A stretch of DNA of 62,009 bases. Source: CAWBKV01 sp041946675 (GTDB lineage: Archaea > Halobacteriota > Methanosarcinia > Methanotrichales > Methanotrichaceae). The position numbers and the translations under genes are program-made. The notes below the pieces were generated by a model. It searched no databases. It saw nothing but the letters and a program-made list of their open reading frames with translations, and was not told where the DNA came from. Positions 25,033 through 33,293 of this stretch are shown one piece after another; positions within the stretch are counted from its first letter, which is position 1; each line of letters opens with the position of its first letter. The stretch lies in NCBI GenBank assembly GCA_041946675.1, contig JBHGAU010000009.1, positions 1 to 62,009 on the forward strand, written 5' to 3'.

Positions 25033-25599
25033 TCATCTCTCAATCTTCACTTGTACAGCTAAATTTTTATTACGTAGGTTTTTGGCATGAACTGCCGGAA
25101 GCGAGACAACATCATCCTTGGAGAGGAGATAGTTTCTCCCGTTCACTCCTACAAACATAGGAATACTATCCAGTAACCTCACGGTCTCGTATTCCCCAGG
25201 TATATCTTTCTTGCCCATTAAAGGCCTTTCGGTGCGAGACACGTGGGCGAGAATTGTCTCACGGCCCTGGACTGCGGCAGAGAGCATCTGAGAGTAAATA
25301 TGCTCCTCCTCGTTGGTCATCCCGAGCAATGCCGCTTCCTGGGAGGCAGAGCGGGCGTTTCTCACTACCTTGCGAACGATCTTCTTAAGCCGCTGGTCGA
25401 TCAGCCTGTTCAGGCTGCTCCTCTCGCTCTTGAGGGCATCCTGGAGTATTTGTGCCTCGACGCTGTAGGGGTCGTTAATCTTCGAGAGCTCCTGTTCAAG
25501 GCCGATCAGGTAAGCGCCAACCTGCTCGTAGAAGTTCTTATCGAGCTCCAGCAGCTCTGCACCCTTCCTCTCCTCACGGAGAGTATTTGCAAGGTCCAC
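25033..25599 (-). CDS. GINS complex subunit (Gins51/Gins15 type)
   Basis: 188-residue subunit of archaeal GINS, which joins MCM and the RecJ-like GAN nuclease in the replisome helicase. The helical A domain occupies residues 1-130 (QRLKKIVRKVVRNAR; FYEQVGAYLIGLEQEL) and a small beta B domain closes the protein (PMFVGVNGRNYLLSKDDVVS), A-then-B order as in the Gins51 type. Start GTG with GAGGAGGGG upstream. Located between priS and L44e. The GAN partner is encoded at 38498. Confidence 0.88.
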   Translation of the reverse strand: MDLANTLREERKGAELLELDKNFYEQVGAYLIGLEQELSKINDPYSVEAQILQDALKSERSSLNRLIDQRLKKIVRKVVRNARSASQEAALLGMTNEEEHIYSQMLSAAVQGRETILAHVSRTERPLMGKKDIPGEYETVRLLDSIPMFVGVNGRNYLLSKDDVVSLPAVHAKNLRNKNLAVQVKIER

Positions 25600-25667
25600 A
25601 TTCCCCTCCTCAAGCCATTAAAGCGGGCTTATTATCATCAATCAAATACTATATAGAGTTATCATAA

Positions 25668-26852
25668 TCAAAAGCTTTGCCCAAGCTCCGCCACCCCGCG
25701 CGCCATCAGGAAGACGGCTGCACAGGCCGGCACCTCTGTTTTACCCTCTTTAAGCTTGTAGCTTTCGCCATGAATCTCAGTGCTGAAAGGCCTAGTGATA
25801 TCAACTGGAACAGGATCATCTCCGAAGACTACAGCATCCATGAGAGGGTTGAAATCCTCCAGAGCTTTTAGGGTCAAAGGCGTTACCCTGAAACCCGAGC
25901 CGCCATGAAGGCTGCCCGGGCAGCGAATCAGCCTGCGAATATCTGCTGTTACAGGCTCGTCTGTCTCGCCACCCAATCCCTGTACAGCGGACTCTACAAT
26001 ATGGCCTTTTGCGATGCCCATTAATAGAGAGCTGGATTTGAATGCATCAAGATTACCTTCACGGATATCCTTTAGGGTCTGATCCGCTCTAAAATACCTG
26101 AGAAATTCAGCAGCGCGAACTTCTCCGATGCCCCTAATTTCAGTAAGTTTCTTTATTGCACACTCATCATCAAGATTGCGAATGCTTTCAGCATATTGTA
26201 TGACCGCCTGGTTAATCCTTCCCCCCCATCCGGGCGAGCCTTCCGAGGGGCATTTAAGGGCGATAGCCCTTTTCGTGCCGATATCACCGCTAACTACCTT
26301 TTTGATAAATAGCCTGTCAATATCTCCCCCCCTGAAAGTGAGGTAGTCCAAGATCTCTCTGCGCTCGTCGCTTCCCAGGCTCAGGACTCTGGGATCTCTA
26401 ACATGGATGTGATAGCCCCTTCCGCCGGAAAAGACGACGCTGATATTTCTCTCAGAGAGGCCGAAGTCCTCTGTAAGAAACGCCAGCAGCTTCAGCGTCT
26501 CTTTCTTCACCATATCAAGCATTTCGCTGTAAGACTCTGGCACATTTCTCAGGTGATCGGCATCAAGATCGAAGATCAAATCCGCACCCATCCACTCCTT
26601 TTCCTTCATCGTTGGTGCAGCAGGGCGCTTATAATAGGCCGCTGAATGGTAAAGATGTGCCGGAACCATGCTCCTGACATAATCGGTGATCTCGCCCCTG
26701 TTCATGTATGATTTATGGCGGCGCATGCCTATATCATCGAACAGTATGAAGCCCCATTCACGGGATTCGAAGCCAGGGGGCAAGTCCAATGATGTCGAGA
26801 GGTAGTATTCTCTGAATTTGGATATCAGGAAATTCCTGGTCAAGATCTTCAT
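25668..26852 (-). CDS. priS: DNA primase catalytic subunit PriS
   Basis: 394-residue polymerase subunit of primase. Catalytic Asp pair in DLIFDLDADH (Asp95 and Asp97), the nucleotide-binding FSGGRGYHIHVRD motif around residue 155, and the RLIRCPGSLHGGSGF segment near 310, all conserved in archaeal PriS. Length normal. Ends 70 bp before the GINS gene and begins the leftward replication/translation unit. PriL is encoded separately at 15083 next to PCNA. Confidence 0.96.
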   Translation of the reverse strand: MKILTRNFLISKFREYYLSTSLDLPPGFESREWGFILFDDIGMRRHKSYMNRGEITDYVRSMVPAHLYHSAAYYKRPAAPTMKEKEWMGADLIFDLDADHLRNVPESYSEMLDMVKKETLKLLAFLTEDFGLSERNISVVFSGGRGYHIHVRDPRVLSLGSDERREILDYLTFRGGDIDRLFIKKVVSGDIGTKRAIALKCPSEGSPGWGGRINQAVIQYAESIRNLDDECAIKKLTEIRGIGEVRAAEFLRYFRADQTLKDIREGNLDAFKSSSLLMGIAKGHIVESAVQGLGGETDEPVTADIRRLIRCPGSLHGGSGFRVTPLTLKALEDFNPLMDAVVFGDDPVPVDITRPFSTEIHGESYKLKEGKTEVPACAAVFLMARGVAELGQSF

Positions 26853-26925
26853 GCTTTACCTCAGCAAGCCTCTGATACCTCAATAATTAGATATCAAGAT
26901 CTAAATATTTCGATGCCTCGATATT

Positions 26926-27648
26926 TCAATAGATTTCCGGTCTTCTATCTTCGAAGCATGTTACTTCTTGCCTGAATTGGTCGCGCCTTTCCAGATCGAT
27001 CTTGCCTGCAATTGCCGTCTCATCCTGCCCTGCCTCAGCCAGAACATTTCCCCAGGCATCGATGATCATTGAGCCGCCTCCCTGAGACCAGTTGCAGGCG
27101 ATATGAGGGATTTGATTTTCTATCGCTCTGGCAAGACATAATGTACGCCAGTGCGCCTTTCGAACCGCAGGGAATTGGGCCACTGTAACAAGAAAATCTG
27201 CGCCCTGGAGTGCAAGAGAACGCGCAACCTCTGGAAAGCGAAGATCATAGCATACTTCCAGGCCGACCTTTCCCCACTTGGTTGCAACCGGAGCTATGAA
27301 ATCTCCTCCCTGAAAATACTCCTTCTCCTTATCGAATGGGTGTATTTTCGGTCTGAACTGAACCGCTTCGGAATCCAGGCAGAAGCCGAGGTTGTATTCG
27401 TCGCCGATTATTGAGCCGATTATAAGGCAGCCCCGCTCTTTTACAAATGCTCTGAAGGGCTCAAGAAAAGGATACGGCATAGAGTACTGCGCGAATCGCT
27501 CATAGCAAAAGCCTGTCAGGAAAAGCTCCGGAAAGACAAGGATGGTCGCACCCATTTCCAGGGCAGATTCTGCAAGCTTTAGTGCTCTTCTAATATTGTC
27601 CTCCCGCTGACAGTGATCGACCCTAAGCTGAAGACAGGCTGCATCCAT
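26926..27648 (-). CDS. Carbon-nitrogen hydrolase (nitrilase superfamily)
   Basis: 240 residues. Catalytic triad visible: Glu in VFPELFLTGF, Lys in the PKIHPFDKEKEYFQGG region and Cys in LEVCYDLRFPEVARSL. Members hydrolyse amides such as omega-amides or carbamoyl compounds; substrate cannot be told from sequence, though length and CYDLRFPE resemble the Nit/omega-amidase group. Divergent from the ion-channel gene with 50 bp between them. Start ATG; no operon partner. Confidence 0.88.
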   Translation of the reverse strand: MDAACLQLRVDHCQREDNIRRALKLAESALEMGATILVFPELFLTGFCYERFAQYSMPYPFLEPFRAFVKERGCLIIGSIIGDEYNLGFCLDSEAVQFRPKIHPFDKEKEYFQGGDFIAPVATKWGKVGLEVCYDLRFPEVARSLALQGADFLVTVAQFPAVRKAHWRTLCLARAIENQIPHIACNWSQGGGSMIIDAWGNVLAEAGQDETAIAGKIDLERRDQFRQEVTCFEDRRPEIY

Positions 27649-27667
27649 ACCAAAAAGAGGGCAAGTT

Positions 27668-27699
27668 CGTATATATCAAGATAGATACATCATAATTGA
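27668..27699 (+). promoter_or_regulatory. TATA-like element for a probably leaderless channel mRNA
   Basis: GTATATATC at 27668-27676 lies about 25-30 bp before the ATG at 27700, the spacing at which archaeal transcription usually starts. There is no ribosome-binding site before the ATG, so a leaderless mRNA is likely. Confidence 0.4.
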
Positions 27700-28503
27700 A
27701 TGGATCAGAGCTATAAGCAGCGCATCTACGATATCCTTGAGCTTTCCAATCCGGAGAATAAGGCGACGGAGATCGTAAGCGTCTTTCTCCTGGCGCTGAT
27801 CCTCCTCAATATAATCACCGTCATACTTGAGACTGTGGAAAGCATTGATCGCATTTACAGAGATGTATTTCAGGCATTCAGCGAGTTCTCAATAACCGTA
27901 TTCACCATAGAGTATATTCTCAGGATCTGGGCATGCGATGTGGATAAGAGGTATAGCCATCCAGTCATGGGAAGGCTGAAATATGCGCTAACGCCGATGA
28001 TGCTGATAGATCTAATGGTTTTGCTGCCGTTCTACTTGGTATACTTGCTTCCGGAACGCAGGTTCCTCCGAAGCCTGAGAGTCTTGTGGACGTTCAGACT
28101 GCTTAAGGTAGGCAGATATTCAAAGTCGCTGCAAACTATTATCGATGTCGTCAAAGCCCAGAAGGATCAGCTGGCGATGAGCTTCACTGCGATAATATTC
28201 TTTATGGTGCTATCATCCACCCTTGTCTACTTCCTGGAGCATAACGCCCAGCCCAAGAATTTTCCTGATATCCCTGCAACTATGTGGTGGGCAATATTGA
28301 CTATGACCACTATCGGGGAGAATGTATATCCGGTAACGCCTCTAGGAAAGGTAGTTGGTGCGCTGATAATAATATTAGGGGTTGCGACATTCGCCCTTCC
28401 CACATCAATTTTGACCTCCGGCTTCGTCGATGAGCTTGAGAGACAGCGCGAGGAGGCTCGAAAGAAGGATAAACAAGAGAAGGAGAAGGAAAGAGATTTC
28501 TAA
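27700..28503 (+). CDS. Voltage-gated-type ion channel with altered filter
   Basis: 267 residues, six-helix voltage-gated channel architecture. S1 about 22-45, S2 about 62-78, S3 around 98-116, S4 with arginines RRFLRSLRVLWTFRLLKVGR (120-139), S5 160-182, pore and S6 215-245, then a charged C-terminal coil. The pore reads TMTTIGENVYPVTPLGK (201-217) where potassium channels have TMTTVGYGDVYPVTPLGK. The GYG triplet that selects K+ is replaced and one residue shorter, so ion selectivity is probably altered. The surrounding residues are conserved, so a sequencing frameshift is unlikely. Confidence 0.88.
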   Translation: MDQSYKQRIYDILELSNPENKATEIVSVFLLALILLNIITVILETVESIDRIYRDVFQAFSEFSITVFTIEYILRIWACDVDKRYSHPVMGRLKYALTPMMLIDLMVLLPFYLVYLLPERRFLRSLRVLWTFRLLKVGRYSKSLQTIIDVVKAQKDQLAMSFTAIIFFMVLSSTLVYFLEHNAQPKNFPDIPATMWWAILTMTTIGENVYPVTPLGKVVGALIIILGVATFALPTSILTSGFVDELERQREEARKKDKQEKEKERDF

Positions 28504-28523
28504 TTATAAAAAGGTTGAATCTT

Positions 28524-29234
28524 TTATTTCACCATCGCCTTCTTTCTCATCTCCTCAGGCATCTTCTCTATAGCATACCGGAGTGCGGTCCTGGGCATGT
28601 CTACCTTTCGTTTCATTATGTAGTCGTAGACCTCGGCCTGATGGCTCTTGCTTGCCTCCTTCAGCATCCATCCATAGCCTTTCTGGACCATGTCGTCAGT
28701 ATCCTTCAGCAGGATATCCGAGATCTCAAATATATCTTTTAAAAACTGCCCCTTTCTTGCAGGAAGTATCAGCGTTACTGCCGCGGCGCGACGGAGCCAT
28801 CTGTTCTCGGATCTTGCCCATCTTTTCAAATCTTCCAGGTACTCAGGATACTGCTCGATGAACGAACCGATGGTATGGTTGCAAAGGGTATCGCATTTTG
28901 CCCAGTTATCCACATAATCTCCAACCCACTTCTCGAATATCTGGAAATCGGCAGGCTCATAGTCTTTCCTGAGGGCGTAGGACCATTCGGAGGCGATGGC
29001 TGCCTCCTCTCCAAAGCCGGATTCCAGGAGTTTTTGGCATAAGGAGAAGATCTCTTGCTTATCCTTGCCCTTTATCCCTTTGAAGTGTCTCTTAGCTATA
29101 TTTCTTACAACGGCAGTCTTGACCCCGTAGAATTTCACATCCTCCTTGAAGAAACGGTGAGCGCTATCCCTTGTCTTCTCGTCCGCATTCTGCGCCAGCT
29201 CTTCCCTTATTGCCGCCAGGATTTCAGTTCCCAT
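28524..29234 (-). CDS. DNA alkylation repair protein (AlkD-like HEAT glycosylase)
   Basis: 236 residues of HEAT-like helical repeats as in AlkD, which excises bulky or positively charged alkylated bases without flipping. Family pieces: KFYGVKTAVVRNIAKRHFK, EWSYALRKDYEPADFQIFEK, NWAKCDTLCNHTIG and RWLRRAAAVTLILPAR, then DMVQKGYGWMLKEASK. Length is typical. Convergent with the channel gene, 20 bp apart. Confidence 0.88.
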   Translation of the reverse strand: MGTEILAAIREELAQNADEKTRDSAHRFFKEDVKFYGVKTAVVRNIAKRHFKGIKGKDKQEIFSLCQKLLESGFGEEAAIASEWSYALRKDYEPADFQIFEKWVGDYVDNWAKCDTLCNHTIGSFIEQYPEYLEDLKRWARSENRWLRRAAAVTLILPARKGQFLKDIFEISDILLKDTDDMVQKGYGWMLKEASKSHQAEVYDYIMKRKVDMPRTALRYAIEKMPEEMRKKAMVK

Positions 29235-29462
29235 TTTTACACCAGCGCATAATATCCTTGGACCAAAAAAGATCTTCGCTGTATGATCTATGCCAATTGG
29301 GTATAGTCGTACTACTATCGATAATTATTTTTTCGCCATATTTCGCCACAATATCCATTCATAACCTTCTGATGCGATTAACTCAGCCATAATATCTTAA
29401 GTAACACCTCCTTCAATTCTAGGTAAAACAGCACTTCCTGAAATTAGGAGATGAGAAGCCCT
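29235..29462 (+). other. Short intergenic region before the unknown 256-residue protein
   Basis: About 230 bp, AT-rich, with TATA-like TAATTATTTTTT near 29320-29332. AGGAG at 29447-29451 supports the start at 29463. Nothing else is seen. Confidence 0.4.
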
Positions 29463-30230
29463 ATGAAACAGTTCGTCTTGACCCCAGCAGCAGGCAAACG
29501 CTTAATCGCCAAAGCCCTTATCATTCACCCCGCCATCCAGGCGGCGCTCAAGTCCGGCACCATCGCCATCATCGCCGGAACTACAAATGGTTATGTGGCC
29601 GAAGAGATCCTGAAAAGCATAGGCCAGGCAGAGGGATTCTCCAGAAAGAGGTTTTTCCGCGGAATTACTCTCCCGCCCTGGCGGCCAACGACTGAGACAG
29701 GACGGTTATCGGATGAGAGCGAATTTTCCGGCGATGTAATAATAGTAAACGGCATCTGGCAGAAGGGCAAGACCATCTTTGATGTCATCGATGAGATGAA
29801 AGAAGGCGATATCATTCTGAAGGGCGCAAATGCCCTCGACCTGCCGCATCGCCAGGCCGCTATCCAAATCGGCCATCCCAAAGGAGGCACGACCACTGCT
29901 ATTCTTCAGGCTGTGGCGGGTCGCCGTGTTCGTCTGATTCTGCCTGTAGGACTGGAGAAGCGAGTTTACTGCGATCTTATGGAGATGGCAACAAAACTTA
30001 ACGCGCCCGGCATTCATGGGCCGAGGCTGCTGCCGGTGCCTGGAGAGATCTTCACTGAGATCGATGCAATCAAGCTATTAACGGGTGCAGAGGCTGGACT
30101 TATAGCAGCGGGCGGCGTGGGCGGTGCTGAGGGCAGCGTGTGGCTGGCGGTCAGCGGGAGCGGGGAGCAGATGGTGGCTGCGGAGAGACTGTTGAAGGAG
30201 ATTTCTTCGGAGCCCGGATTCGAACTCTGA
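29463..30230 (+). CDS. Conserved-looking protein of unknown function
   Basis: 255 residues, soluble, no signal peptide. The ATG at 29463 is favoured because AGGAG sits 11-12 bases upstream; an ATG at 29451 overlaps it. Glycine-rich loops (AIIAGTTNGYVAEEIL; QIGHPKGGTTTAILQAVAG; GLIAAGGVGGAEGSVWL) suggest a phosphate- or nucleotide-binding alpha/beta fold, and the PGIHGPRLLPVPGEIFTE segment looks structurally constrained. I cannot name the family. Single gene; the following GNAT gene is convergent. Confidence 0.7.
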   Translation: MKQFVLTPAAGKRLIAKALIIHPAIQAALKSGTIAIIAGTTNGYVAEEILKSIGQAEGFSRKRFFRGITLPPWRPTTETGRLSDESEFSGDVIIVNGIWQKGKTIFDVIDEMKEGDIILKGANALDLPHRQAAIQIGHPKGGTTTAILQAVAGRRVRLILPVGLEKRVYCDLMEMATKLNAPGIHGPRLLPVPGEIFTEIDAIKLLTGAEAGLIAAGGVGGAEGSVWLAVSGSGEQMVAAERLLKEISSEPGFEL

Positions 30231-30235
30231 TCAAC

Positions 30236-30727
30236 TCAGATAATCCTCTGCATCCATACCACATCAAACTCCTGCCCTTTCTTCCTCCCGATCCCCGCAA
30301 AGCATCCGCACTCCACAAATCCGTTCTTCTTATGGAATGCCAGGCTGACTGAATTGAGAGAGGATACGCTCGCCAGAACGGATGTAATACCTTTTTCCCT
30401 GGCCCACTTCACGAGATAATCCAGGATATGGCTGCCAATTCCCTGACCAATGTACTCAGGAGAGATGAAATAGGTTATTTCCGCAACCTTCGAGAAAACC
30501 GACATGTGATTATGCGGATGAAGAAAACCAAATCCCAAGACTTTTCCCGAGCCGTCTTTGGCGACCAGGAAAGGATATCCCTGGGCCATTTCCAGAAAGA
30601 GCCGAAAGAGCTCATAAGGAACCTCTATTTCGGGATATGCTGCAAAGCTGTTCTTCACATAGTGGTTGTAGATATCGATTATCGCTTTCCCATCTTCGAC
30701 TGATACTGGCATTAGCCTGTAATCCAT
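30236..30727 (-). CDS. GNAT N-acetyltransferase (phosphinothricin-acetyltransferase-like)
   Basis: 163 residues from the ATG at 30727, which follows GAGG. The acetyl-CoA-binding motif appears as EYIGQGIGSHILDYLVKWAR with SVLASVSSLNSVSLAFHKKN after it, and NGFVECGCFAGIGRKKGQ matches the C-terminal part of PAT/bar-type enzymes. The usual substrates are amino groups of small amino-acid-like compounds. The substrate here is unknown. Confidence 0.85.
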   Translation of the reverse strand: MDYRLMPVSVEDGKAIIDIYNHYVKNSFAAYPEIEVPYELFRLFLEMAQGYPFLVAKDGSGKVLGFGFLHPHNHMSVFSKVAEITYFISPEYIGQGIGSHILDYLVKWAREKGITSVLASVSSLNSVSLAFHKKNGFVECGCFAGIGRKKGQEFDVVWMQRII

Positions 30728-30763
30728 AGCTTTTTCCTCAGATCTTGGCGGCATTCTGCTCAC

Positions 30764-31101
30764 GGGGTAAATAAACTAATTTCAACCAAAACTTCATAGC
30801 AGTCTGGATGCTTCCGTCAATCACTTTGGCCAAATATTCTCTTCCCGTTAGAGAATCCATGAATACTAAAATGCTCCTTTAGCGCTTGGTATATCTGACA
30901 TAGGGAATCGCTCATCTTATCTGTTCAACCGTACAGCATACATTTTCCAAGGCCTTCCCCCGGAGAGGGATGAGGGTGTTATTTCTTCAAGCCGCTATCC
31001 GCAGGCGGAACCCGTAAATGGCATCATCGCTAATCAATAGAGTCATTAGAATCCGTAAGTTGCGGCATCATGAATGCTGAAAACGAACCTAAGGTAAGAA
31101 T
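30764..31101. other. Intergenic region without a gene
   Basis: 340 bp between divergent genes. A short stretch with partial symmetry (CCGCTATCCGCAGGCGG at 30992-31008) is followed by AACCCGTAAA. No open frame of interest. AAGGTAAGA just before 31102 serves as a weak ribosome-binding site. Confidence 0.4.
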
Positions 31102-31374
31102 ATGACCGTTTACATGATCATCGAATCCAAGGTTAACGATCCTGAGAAATACGGCCAGTACATCGCCAAGATGCCGAGCATCGTGGCGAAATATAGCGGA
31201 CGGTATCTTGTCCGAGGCTGCAAAATTACAGCGCTCTTGGGAGGCGATTGGATGCCTGAAAAGATGATCATCCTGGAGTCTCCATCTGAGGCACACATCA
31301 AGGAGCGTCTATCATCTTCCGAACACCAGGCAATTGCACCGCTACGTGAAGCAGGTGCTGAAATCAGTCGCTAA
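31102..31374 (+). CDS. DUF1330-family protein
   Basis: 90-residue ferredoxin-fold (dimeric alpha/beta barrel-like) protein. MTVYMIIESKVNDPEKYGQY, then RYLVRGCKITALLGGDWMPE and IILESPSEAHIKERLSSSEH, match the DUF1330 family closely, including the GDW and a conserved Glu after it. No catalytic activity is established for the family. It precedes the superoxide dismutase gene by 80 bp in the same direction; a link to oxidative stress is only positional. Confidence 0.85.
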   Translation: MTVYMIIESKVNDPEKYGQYIAKMPSIVAKYSGRYLVRGCKITALLGGDWMPEKMIILESPSEAHIKERLSSSEHQAIAPLREAGAEISR

Positions 31375-31458
31375 ATCACTCTTACTTATTACATTCGTAA
31401 GAAAAGCTAAATAGAATGCAGTAGATAAGTCAATCAAGTTTTATATGAGGTGAAGTAT

Positions 31459-32073
31459 TTGGCTGATAAGAAATTCTACGTGCTTCCGGATTTGCCCTAT
31501 GCCTACAATGCCCTTGAGCCGTATATATCTGAGACGCAGCTGAAGATCCATCACGACAAGCACCATGCAGCTTATGTCAAAGGCGCGAACGCAATACTCG
31601 AGAAGCTGGATAAGGCTCACCAGGAAGGCACAGATCTGGATATGAAGGCCATGCTGAAGGAGCTTTCATTCAATATCGGTGGCCATGTGCTCCACGGCCT
31701 ATTCTGGAAGAACATGATGCCATCTGATAAGGCATTGAAGGAACCGGGCGGAGCGATCGCCGATCTGTTGAAGAAAGAGTTCGGCTCATTCGAGCGCTTT
31801 AAGAAAGAGTTTACTGCTGCAGCCAACAGCGCCGAAGGCTCCGGTTGGGGAGCGCTTGCCTACTGCACGCAGACAAACCGCCCACTATTGATGCAGATCG
31901 AGAAGCATAATGTGAATGTGTACCCGGACTTCAAAATCATGATGGTTCTCGATGTATGGGAGCACGCCTACTACCTGGATTACAAGAATGAGAGGCCCAA
32001 GTTCACGGAGGCCTTCTGGAATATAGTTAACTGGGATGAAGTGGATAGGAGGCTTGAGGCGATAGTGAAATAG
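31459..32073 (+). CDS. sod: Iron/manganese superoxide dismutase
   Basis: About 204 residues; converts superoxide to oxygen and hydrogen peroxide. Metal ligands: His in QLKIHHDKHH, His in NIGGHVLHGLFWKN, Asp and His in MVLDVWEHAYYLDY. The TTG at 31459 is six bases after GAGGTGA and gives (M)ADKKFYVLPDLPYAYN, where the family begins; a GTG at 31450 is inside the ribosome-binding site. Whether iron or manganese is used cannot be read from sequence alone. Presence of SOD in an anaerobe indicates oxygen exposure defence. Confidence 0.93.
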   Translation: MADKKFYVLPDLPYAYNALEPYISETQLKIHHDKHHAAYVKGANAILEKLDKAHQEGTDLDMKAMLKELSFNIGGHVLHGLFWKNMMPSDKALKEPGGAIADLLKKEFGSFERFKKEFTAAANSAEGSGWGALAYCTQTNRPLLMQIEKHNVNVYPDFKIMMVLDVWEHAYYLDYKNERPKFTEAFWNIVNWDEVDRRLEAIVK

Positions 32074-32095
32074 CTTTAAGCATATGTTTTATCTT

Positions 32096-32117
32096 AATTT
32101 TTAGTATTTATTTTTTG
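32096..32117 (+). terminator. T-rich transcription terminator of sod
   Basis: Two T tracts (TTTTT at 32098-32102 and TTTTTT near 32110-32116) follow the sod stop codon by about 25 bp, the pattern of intrinsic archaeal termination. Confidence 0.5.
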
Positions 32118-32169
32118 GTATTTATGACATGGAGAAGAAAAGGCTGAACAGTTATGGATAATATTAAAA

Positions 32170-32191
32170 TCTCTCTGTGTCTCTGTGGTGA
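32170..32191. repeat. Dispersed-repeat fragment (CTCTGTGTCTCTGTGGTGA type)
   Basis: The segment CTCTGTGTCTCTGTGGTGA matches a sequence I know as widely dispersed in bacterial and archaeal genomes, usually read as ACCACAGAGACACAGAG. Here it lies alone between sod and a broken protease gene. Only a fragment is present. Confidence 0.35.
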
Positions 32192-32297
32192 GTTCACAAC
32201 TGCAAAGATACTAGATCTTTTAAATGAGGCCGACTTTGCTGGAAAGTGCACTAGAAGGCCAGAAGGATTGAATAACCAATAAACTCACGGCTGCCGC

Positions 32298-32974
32298 ATG
32301 AGAGGGAAGACAAACGGGATGGATGGCATAGGTATACTTCTATTCCTATCCATAAAAGGGCAGTTGGCTATTGTGGATGCTATGTTCTTTCCCGGTATAT
32401 CATCCCTGATAGTCAGAAGATTCATAGTAGAAGGGCTGGAAGACGCCAGACTAAGATGGGGCCCGCGCAGGCTTTACCTTCAGGCATATGTTATTGTCCT
32501 TGCCATATTCATCGCTGCCTATGGGCTGACTGCCGTCCTTTTCACCAGGCCTGACTTCACCCTCAGCGCATTCAGCCAGATGTACGGAATGGCATTGTCG
32601 CCAAATCCTGGCCCGATACTTCTTGCAGTCTTTATTACAACTATCGCAATCGCACCGATCTTCAACTCAATACCCGCCTTTGGAGAGGAGCTCGGTTGGT
32701 GGGGATACCTCATTCACAGCTATAGTTACGCTTGTGGGAATCTACATAGGCCATCTCAGGAAGCACCGTTCTGGCAGCGTTCGCCCATGGAATGTTCAAC
32801 TCACACTTTTACGGCGTATGGCCGCTCATCTTCTTGAACTATGATCCTCTGCTTGGAGGAGTGACAGGGCTAACAGGAATATCAAGAGTACTGTTGCCAC
32901 TGGTTGCATGGGTCCTAAAGAAGAAAACAAAGGATACACCTACAAGCGATTGGGCTCTTGGCGAAGAGGATTAA
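32298..32974 (+). pseudogene. CPBP-family intramembrane protease, broken by frameshifts
   Basis: The three reading frames carry consecutive parts of one CPBP (CAAX-type) membrane protease. Frame 1 has FFPGISSLIVRRFIVEG, RWGPRRLYLQAYV and the glutamate motif FGEELGWWGYL. Frame 2 then supplies IVTLVGIYIGHLRKH. Frame 3 supplies VLAAFAHGMFNSHFYGVWP and the last helices. The region between GWWGYL and IVTLVG, which should hold the F-x3-H motif, is missing. N terminus also looks truncated. Two frameshifts plus a deletion mark it as non-functional. Confidence 0.75.
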
Positions 32975-33293
32975 AGGGCATATCTATTAAATGCTAATGT
33001 ATTTTTGGCTAGCTTGAGATCGCGCAAACAACAGCGAGGATGTAAATAGCGCAAATCGGGATTCACTAAATAGCACATGCATTACTTTCGTCCCACCCAC
33101 ATCGCCTTGGTTTAATAACTCCCAAGTTAGAATATACAGGCGTTTACTTTATTACCATGATGAGAGAGATACTTACTAAAAAATTTAACACGTCCGTGAG
33201 CGCAAAGCCGATAAATAGAGGATGATATACTGCTACGATTGATTGAGTATTGAGAGGTCGCGTTATGATTCTGTGCTTTAGAGGGGATTCGCT
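32975..33293 (+). other. AT-rich intergenic region upstream of nrdD
   Basis: 320 bp without a gene. TTTATTACC and TAAAAAATTTAA stretches (33148-33190) provide TATA-like elements, and AGAGGGGAT about eight bases before the TTG at 33294 is the nrdD ribosome-binding site. No repeat or RNA structure is evident. Confidence 0.4.

Noticed and set aside
30200..30260. T-arm-like sequence (minus strand GAGTTCGAATCC)
   Set aside because: It overlaps the end of an intact coding gene and the T stem and acceptor do not pair; no cloverleaf forms.
30992..31020. Hairpin CCGC...GCGG followed by CCCGTAAA, like the edge element tail
   Set aside because: Only a 4-bp stem; similarity to the other tails is limited to CCGTA.
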